DNA of 9,895 nt, from positions 1-9,895 of the forward strand of contig JAKBAZ010000037.1 in NCBI GenBank assembly GCA_021826255.1, given 5' to 3'. This DNA comes from Actinomycetes bacterium. Lineage in GTDB: Bacteria; Actinomycetota; Acidimicrobiia; Acidimicrobiales; RAAP-2. The position numbers and the translations under genes are program-made. Shown here piece by piece: positions 5,880 through 9,895 of the stretch; position 1 is the first letter of the stretch, and every line of letters begins with the position of its first letter. Below the pieces are notes generated by a model, which worked only from the letters and a program-made list of their open reading frames with translations, had not been told where the DNA came from and ran no database searches.

Positions 5880-6577
5880 TGCGCGCGAAGCGCGTACCCC
5901 ACTCCGCGAACCGTCTGAATCAAACGACCCTCACCGTTCTCTTCCAACTTGCGGCGCAGGTAACCGATGTACACGGCGAGGGAGTTCGTGCCCGAGTCGA
6001 AGGTGTAGCCCCACACCAGATCCAGAATCTGGTCGCGGGTCAGTACCTGGCGGGGATTTTGTAGAAAGAGCTCGAGAAGGTCGAACTCGATCTTGGTGAG
6101 CTGGATGTCGCGGTCCCCGCGGCGAACTTCGCGAGTTCCGGGATTCAGCGTCAGGTCCTCGAAACGAAGAACGGTGTCGTCCCCGTCGGTGACCTGACGT
6201 CGCCGAAGGAGGGCGCGCAGGCGCGCGAGAAGTTCGGCGAGGTCGTAGGGCTTGACGAGGTAGTCGTCCGCTCCGGCGTCGAGGCCCTCCACCCGGTCGT
6301 CCACTGCGTCGCGCGCGGTCACCATCAAGATGGGTGTGGCATCGCCGGCTCGCCGGATGCGCCGACACACCTCGAGTCCGTCGACGTCGGGGAGTTGAAG
6401 GTCGAGGATGATGGCGTCGGGGGCCCGCAGTTGGATGGCCCGCAGAGCGCTTGAGCCGTCTTCGTAGAGTTCGACGTCGTAGTTCTCCATGCGTAACGCT
6501 CGCCCGAGCGAGTTACGAATAGCGGGGTCGTCGTCAACGATCGCTACGAAGGAGGTTGATGCGCTGGAATTGCTCAC
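5876..6577 (-). CDS. OmpR/PhoB-family response regulator (MprA-like)
   Basis: A 233-residue DNA-binding response regulator. The receiver domain (about 10-125) has the acidic pocket Asp15-Asp17 (VDDDP), phospho-acceptor Asp59 ([11 protein letters not shown]), switch Thr87 (VTARD) and Lys109 (LVKPYD). A short linker leads to the winged-helix DNA-binding domain (about 136-231), with [27 protein letters not shown], the recognition-helix region [15 protein letters not shown] and the final wing [10 protein letters not shown]. The start is GTG at 6577 with AGAGGA 7 bases upstream. The paired kinase follows with an ATGA overlap. It is first in the - strand run, so it may autoregulate and control the redox genes downstream; a pair of direct repeats sits just ahead of its start. 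The regulatory targets are inferred from position only. Confidence 0.94.
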   Translation of the reverse strand: MSNSSASTSFVAIVDDDPAIRNSLGRALRMENYDVELYEDGSSALRAIQLRAPDAIILDLQLPDVDGLEVCRRIRRAGDATPILMVTARDAVDDRVEGLDAGADDYLVKPYDLAELLARLRALLRRRQVTDGDDTVLRFEDLTLNPGTREVRRGDRDIQLTKIEFDLLELFLQNPRQVLTRDQILDLVWGYTFDSGTNSLAVYIGYLRRKLEENGEGRLIQTVRGVGYALRAQ

Positions 6578-6582
6578 GGTCG

Positions 6583-6609
6583 GTCCTCTACCTTTCTCGG
6601 CGTCCTCTA
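6583..6609 (-). promoter_or_regulatory. Candidate operator: two TAGAGGAC direct repeats upstream of the response regulator
   Basis: The octamer TAGAGGAC (- strand) occurs at 6583-6590 and 6602-6609, exactly 19 bases start to start, close to two helical turns. OmpR-family regulators usually bind such direct repeats side by side. The downstream copy overlaps the regulator's own Shine-Dalgarno sequence (AGAGGA), so part of the match may be due to that signal. No convincing -35/-10 pair was found in the 100 bases between the regulator and the tRNA. Confidence 0.3.
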
Positions 6610-6677
6610 GTCTGGTCCCGCGGTGTAAAGACTCTCACGGACCGAGCTAAGAAGTGGGGAAACTGCACCGTAACCCA

Positions 6678-6750
6678 TGGCGGGTAGTTCAATTGGCAGA
6701 ACGTCGGATTTTGGTTCCGAAAGTTGGAGGTTCGAGCCCTCCCCCGCCAG
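6678..6750 (+). tRNA. tRNA-Gln, anticodon TTG
   Basis: The full cloverleaf can be drawn. The acceptor stem is TGGCGGG (6678-6684) with CCCGCCA (6743-6749). The D stem is GTTC/GAAC (6687-6690, 6699-6702). The anticodon stem is TCGGA/TCCGA (6704-6708, 6716-6720) around the loop TTTTGGT, giving anticodon TTG at 6711-6713, which reads CAA. The T stem is GGAGG/CCTCC (6726-6730, 6738-6742) with loop TTCGAGC. The U1-A72 pair and G73 discriminator are typical glutamine identity features. The variable loop is 5 bases. The 3' CCA is not encoded, so it is added after transcription. In many actinobacteria a tRNA-Gln lies near glmU-prs, so this gene fits the local synteny. Confidence 0.95.
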
Positions 6751-6767
6751 CTCGGTGCGAGGACCGC

Positions 6768-7649
6768 TCACGGGGCGATCCGGGCGAGGACCGCGGCGAG
6801 CTCGAGGGGGTCGTCTCCCTGGAGAGAGTGGCCGCCGTGGAGCGTCACGACCTCGTCGTTCGGGCGCCGCCGGCGAAACTCGCTGACGTCCTCGTCGCGC
6901 ACCACCGACGGAGGCCGATCGCCGCGCACGAGAGTCACGGGGAGGGGAATCTCTTCGAGCACCGGCCACAGGTCGGGACGTGTCGCGGGGGACGCTAGGG
7001 CCGGGGGATACTGCTGGTGGCGCCACGTCCAGCGCCCGTCGGGGCGCCGAATCGCGTTGTGAAGGACTCCGCGGCGAAGTGAGCTCGCCGAACGGGTGGG
7101 GTGGTGACTGATCGTGCGTTCCACCATTTCGTCGAGGCTCGAGAAGCTCTCGGGTCCGTCGAGAAAGTCGAGGACGGCCCGCGCTCGATCCCCGTCAATC
7201 GAAGGGGTGATGTCCACGAGAACGAGGTGTCGCAACCGCTCGGGTCGCTCGTGGGCCACCACCATGCTCACGAGGCCCCCGAGAGACATTCCCACCAGAA
7301 CCACCGGTTCGCCCCCGAGCGAGTCGAGGAGGGTCACCACGTCGGCGGCGTGTTCGAGAACCCCGGACGGGCCGGTCGGTGCGGGGTCGGAGTGCCCGTG
7401 GTGGGCGAGGTCGACGGCGAGGGCCGGTCGTTGGAGGGCGAGCAGGGTGGTGTCGAAGGTGTGCGCGTTCTGGCCGCGCCCGTGGAGAAGAAGGAACTGT
7501 GGGGGCTCATCCGTCCACTGGAGACCTGAGAGATGGCGCAAGCCCTCTACCGGGAAGAAGAGGCGACGGCGAGAAGGTAGCGGGCCGGGGAGACCCCACT
7601 CCGTTCGGTTTTCTTCCAGGAGGTCGAACTCGTCGTCCACTGGGGCCAT
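6768..7649 (-). CDS. Alpha/beta hydrolase fold protein
   Basis: A 293-residue single-domain alpha/beta hydrolase, probably cytosolic (no signal peptide). The oxyanion-hole HG is at LLLHGRGQNAHTFD (53-66), the DLAHHGHS strand-turn at 80-87, and the nucleophile elbow GMSLGG (120-125) carries Ser122. The likely acid is Asp244 (VRGDRPPSVV) and the likely base His274 (HGGHSLQ). The cap region (about 150-225) is Arg- and His-rich and holds no recognisable substrate signature, so the substrate (ester, lactone, haloalkane or other) cannot be named. It is convergent with tRNA-Gln, ending 17 bases past it, and divergent from prs with only 33 bases between start codons. No Shine-Dalgarno sequence precedes the ATG, so its mRNA may have a very short leader or none. 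It sits where many actinobacteria carry glmU. Confidence 0.88.
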   Translation of the reverse strand: MAPVDDEFDLLEENRTEWGLPGPLPSRRRLFFPVEGLRHLSGLQWTDEPPQFLLLHGRGQNAHTFDTTLLALQRPALAVDLAHHGHSDPAPTGPSGVLEHAADVVTLLDSLGGEPVVLVGMSLGGLVSMVVAHERPERLRHLVLVDITPSIDGDRARAVLDFLDGPESFSSLDEMVERTISHHPTRSASSLRRGVLHNAIRRPDGRWTWRHQQYPPALASPATRPDLWPVLEEIPLPVTLVRGDRPPSVVRDEDVSEFRRRRPNDEVVTLHGGHSLQGDDPLELAAVLARIAP

Positions 7650-7670
7650 CGTAGGTCGAGAGCGCCGGGG

Positions 7671-7676
7671 TAGTCT
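7671..7676 (+). promoter_or_regulatory. Candidate -10 box for a leaderless prs mRNA
   Basis: TAGTCT fits the actinobacterial TANNNT -10 pattern and ends 6 bases before the GTG start of prs. That spacing would place transcription start at or next to the start codon, giving a leaderless mRNA. No Shine-Dalgarno sequence is present in front of this GTG, which agrees. No good -35 box is visible 17-18 bases upstream; that part overlaps the 5' end of the divergent hydrolase gene. Confidence 0.4.
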
Positions 7677-7682
7677 CGTGCG

Positions 7683-8657
7683 GTGGAGTCCCTTTCAAAA
7701 CGGCGCCTCGTGGTGGTCTCTGGACGCTGTCACCCCGAACTCGCCCGTGACATCGCCGATCGCCTCGGTGTTGAACTGACCGAAGCCAACGTCCGAGAGT
7801 TTGCGAACGGGGAGATTCACTGTCGTTTCGACGAATCCATCCGCGGAGCTCACGTCTTCATCGTGCAGACCCACGGCAGTCCCGTGAACAGCGCGTTGAT
7901 GGAGCAGTTGATCATGATCGACGCCGCCAAGCGAGCGTCCGCTCGATCCATCACGGCGGTGGTGCCCTGTTACGCCTACGCCCGTCAGGACCGTAAGTCG
8001 ACGGGTCGCGAACCCATCACCGCGAAGTTGGTCGCCGACATGCTCCAGACGGCGGGTGCCGATCGAGTGCTCTCAGTGGACTTTCACTCCGGGCAGATTC
8101 AGGGGTTCTTCGATATTCCCGTGGATCACCTCGTCGCGGCCCCCGTTATTGAGGAGTACCTCAAGGAGAACGCCGACCCGGCTCGACTGGTCGTCGTCGC
8201 CCCGGACGCGGGTCGCGTGAAGGTCGCCGAGCGCTACGCCACCCACCTGGGGTGTGATCTGGCCCTGGTGCACAAGACGCGCCCCCGGGGGACCGCGAAC
8301 GTCGCCGAGGCCCGCCACATCGTCGGAAGCGTCGAGGGTCGCCACTGCGTCGTGGTCGACGACATGATCGACACGGCCGGCACCATCGTCGCCGCGTGCG
8401 ATTTGTTGAAAGCTTTCGGGGCTGAGGATATCTGGGTGATGGCCACTCACGCACTCTTCTCTCCGCCCGCGGTCGAACGCCTGTTCAACGCCCCGGTGAG
8501 CCGCGTGGTCGTCACCGACACCCTGCCGTTGTCGGCGGAACGCCGTTTCGAGAAGCTGGAGATTCTGTCGGTCGCCGGAATTGTGGCCAACGCGATCTCG
8601 GCCATCTTCGAGGACTCCTCGGTCTCGGACATCTTTGGCGGTGAAAACCTGCTCTAG
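7683..8657 (+). CDS. prs: Ribose-phosphate pyrophosphokinase (PRPP synthetase, class I)
   Basis: A 324-residue Prs. It transfers pyrophosphate from ATP to ribose-5-phosphate, making PRPP for purine, pyrimidine, His, Trp and NAD synthesis in the cytosol. Seen in order: SGRCHPELA (13-21), FANGEIHCRF (40-49), the conserved block VVPCYAYARQDRKSTGREP (93-111), which includes the ATP-binding flexible loop, and FHSGQIQGFFDIPVDHL (134-150). VVAPDAGRVKVAE follows (171-183), then HKTRPRG (197-203) and the PRPP-binding loop VVVDDMIDTAGTIV (223-236). Length and motifs match functional class I enzymes. The start is GTG, placed where actinobacterial homologues begin; the next in-frame ATG would remove essential sequence. 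It heads a prs-rplY-pth group, but an 86-base gap with a possible promoter separates it from rplY. Confidence 0.97.
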   Translation: MESLSKRRLVVVSGRCHPELARDIADRLGVELTEANVREFANGEIHCRFDESIRGAHVFIVQTHGSPVNSALMEQLIMIDAAKRASARSITAVVPCYAYARQDRKSTGREPITAKLVADMLQTAGADRVLSVDFHSGQIQGFFDIPVDHLVAAPVIEEYLKENADPARLVVVAPDAGRVKVAERYATHLGCDLALVHKTRPRGTANVAEARHIVGSVEGRHCVVVDDMIDTAGTIVAACDLLKAFGAEDIWVMATHALFSPPAVERLFNAPVSRVVVTDTLPLSAERRFEKLEILSVAGIVANAISAIFEDSSVSDIFGGENLL

Positions 8658-8663
8658 TGGCGG

Positions 8664-8694
8664 TTAGACGGCCGGGACGCCGGGACGCTAAACT
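8664..8694 (+). promoter_or_regulatory. Candidate rplY promoter in the prs-rplY gap
   Basis: TTAGAC (8664-8669) and TAAACT (8689-8694, fits TANNNT) are separated by 19 bases, slightly more than ideal. The spacer contains a perfect tandem 8-mer, GCCGGGAC twice (8671-8686). Transcription from here would start about 40 bases before the rplY ATG and include its GAGGAG ribosome binding site. The match is plausible but unproven. Confidence 0.35.
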
Positions 8695-8743
8695 TGGTTC
8701 CCTGTGCGTAGCGCCCTTGCGCGCCCACTGACGAGGAGTAGCC

Positions 8744-9325
8744 ATGACCCAGATCACTCTGAACGCGACGACGGGCCGCGCCGAGGGTACGCGGAACTCT
8801 CGCCGCCTGCGCGCGACCGGGCACGTGCCGGCCGTGATCTACGGCGCGGGGGTGGATCCGCTGTCGGTGGCGGTGGACGCGCGCGACTTTCGCCAGGCCG
8901 TCTCGGGGGACAAGGGTCTGAACGTCGTCATTGACTTGTCGACGGGGGACGCGACGTTCACCGTCATGGCCCGCCAGGTCCAGCGTCACCCGGTGAAGGG
9001 CACCCTCTCCCACGTTGACTTTCAGGTGGTGGACCCGTCCCAGCCGGTGACCGTGGTCGTTCCGCTGCACGTGGTGGGTGACGCCGTGGAAGTGCGTCAC
9101 GCCGACTGGGAGTTGTCCCAGGCGCTCTTTCGCTTGACCGTGAAGGCGACTCCGGCGGCGATTCCGACCCACGTCGACGTCGACATCTCCCACCTGCGTC
9201 CGGGTCAGTCGATCCGCGTGGCCGACGTCGTCCTCCCCGAGGGTGTCGTGGCCGCGGGCGATGGCGCCCTGTCGGTCGTGACCACGCGCGCCGGACGCGC
9301 TGCCAGGACCAACGAACGCGGGTAG
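8744..9325 (+). CDS. rplY: Large ribosomal subunit protein bL25, long CTC/TL5 form
   Basis: A 193-residue bL25 of the two-domain CTC (TL5) type that binds 5S rRNA in the 50S subunit. The N-terminal L25 domain (about 1-93) shows the family's GTRNSRRLRATGHVPAVIYG at 15-34 and QRHPVKGTLSHVDFQVV at 79-95. The C-terminal CTC domain (about 96-185) has VPLHVVGDA, PAAIPTHVDVDISHLRPGQ and the VADVVLPEGV strand. A short Arg/Ala tail follows, shorter than the long acidic or Ala-rich tails in some relatives. The ATG is preceded by GAGGAG 6 bases upstream. pth starts 6 bases after the stop, and the prs-rplY-pth order is the common actinobacterial one, so rplY and pth are probably co-transcribed. Confidence 0.95.
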   Translation: MTQITLNATTGRAEGTRNSRRLRATGHVPAVIYGAGVDPLSVAVDARDFRQAVSGDKGLNVVIDLSTGDATFTVMARQVQRHPVKGTLSHVDFQVVDPSQPVTVVVPLHVVGDAVEVRHADWELSQALFRLTVKATPAAIPTHVDVDISHLRPGQSIRVADVVLPEGVVAAGDGALSVVTTRAGRAARTNERG

Positions 9326-9331
9326 TCGACC

Positions 9332-9895
9332 GTGGCCCCGCGCCGCGGTGAACCCCGACGGGGTACTCCGTCACGCCTCCTCGTCGTCGGACTCGCGAAT
9401 CCCGGGGCCGAGTACGAAGGGTCTCGACACAACGTCGGTGGCGAGGTGGTTCGAGAGTTCTGTCGAGAACGCGGCGTGACGCTCAAGGTGGAGTCTCGCT
9501 TGCGCGCCTGGTACGCCACGATTCCGACGCCGGAGGGTCCCGTCTCACTGGCGGTACCCACCACGTTCATGAACGAGTCGGGAGCCGCCGTCGCGCCCCT
9601 CGTGACTCGAGCCTCCCTCGTCGACCTCTCTCACCTGGTGGTCGTTCACGATGAGTTGGATCTCGAGCCCGGGCGTCTCCAAGTAAAGCGGGGTGGCGGC
9701 CTCGCCGGCCACAACGGCCTGCGGTCCATCTCGAGTGCTCTCGCTACGACCGACTTCACCCGGCTACGAATCGGCATCGGACGTCCCGCGACCAAGGAGC
9801 AGGTGACCGACTGGGTGCTTCGCCGGTTGAGCGGCGCCGCCCAGCGAGAACTCCGAGACGACGTCGAACGGGGCGCGCGGGCCCTCGAGGAGATC
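9332..9895 (+). CDS. pth: Peptidyl-tRNA hydrolase (partial, cut by window end)
   Basis: Pth cleaves the ester bond of peptidyl-tRNA dropped from ribosomes, freeing tRNA. 188 codons are visible with no stop before the window ends, so it is close to the usual length and lacks only its C-terminus. Motifs: VGLANPGAEYEGSRHNVGG (19-37) with catalytic His33, PTTFMNESG (76-84) with Asn81, VVVHDELDLEPG (103-114) with Asp107, GGGLAGHNGLRSI (121-133) with His127 and Asn128, and FTRLRIGIGRP further on. The start is the GTG 6 bases after the rplY stop. The rplY stop is in the same frame, so no earlier start is possible. This gives about 13 extra basic residues (MAPRRGEPRR...) before the usual N-terminus. 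No Shine-Dalgarno sequence is seen, so translation is probably coupled to rplY. Confidence 0.95.
   Translation, partial: MAPRRGEPRRGTPSRLLVVGLANPGAEYEGSRHNVGGEVVREFCRERGVTLKVESRLRAWYATIPTPEGPVSLAVPTTFMNESGAAVAPLVTRASLVDLSHLVVVHDELDLEPGRLQVKRGGGLAGHNGLRSISSALATTDFTRLRIGIGRPATKEQVTDWVLRRLSGAAQRELRDDVERGARALEEI

Noticed and set aside
6611..6677. Promoter for tRNA-Gln (TGTAAA ... TAAGAA) or for the response regulator (TTTACA on the - strand)
   Set aside because: Spacing or -10 match is poor in each case; neither fits TANNNT with a -35 at 16-19 bases.

Overview
The window is a GC-rich, gene-dense stretch of a bacterial chromosome. It most likely comes from Actinomycetota, possibly an Acidimicrobiia-like lineage, though the class is only a guess. 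Four things point there: the 33-residue bS22-type ribosomal protein, the rsmA-ispE and prs-rplY-pth gene orders, frequent GTG starts, and the actinobacterial style of the redox cluster. No gap between genes exceeds about 100 bases. No insertion sequence, CRISPR array or phage gene was seen.

The outer parts are housekeeping genes on the + strand. On the left are the end of rsmA (16S rRNA dimethyltransferase) and a short ispE (isoprenoid synthesis), coupled by an ATGA overlap. On the right are tRNA-Gln(TTG), prs (PRPP synthetase), rplY (ribosomal protein bL25, CTC type) and pth (peptidyl-tRNA hydrolase, cut by the window end). An alpha/beta hydrolase on the - strand lies between the tRNA and prs.

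The middle (about 949-6577) is one co-directional run on the - strand. In transcription order it holds an OmpR-family response regulator, a sensor histidine kinase, a 101-residue Thr-rich membrane-anchored protein, ApbE (FAD:protein FMN transferase), a bis-His haem-b membrane protein of the ferric-reductase-like family, a NuoF-like flavin/Fe-S protein, a 3-Cys ferredoxin, and finally the tiny ribosomal protein bS22. Four of the junctions are overlaps (three ATGA, one of 10 bases) and another gap is 4 bases, so most of the run is probably co-transcribed.

Read together, the redox genes look like a pathway that moves electrons from cytosolic NAD(P)H or ferredoxin (NuoF-like protein, ferredoxin) across the membrane through two stacked haems to an acceptor outside the cytoplasm. 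ApbE implies that one partner carries covalent FMN. No FMN_bind-domain substrate is encoded here. The only protein with an ApbE-like target motif (SGVSGAT) is the Thr-rich anchored protein next to apbE. A minimal, domain-less flavinylated carrier is therefore the main hypothesis from this window. It is inference and needs a direct test. All calls come from reading the sequence; no database search was run.
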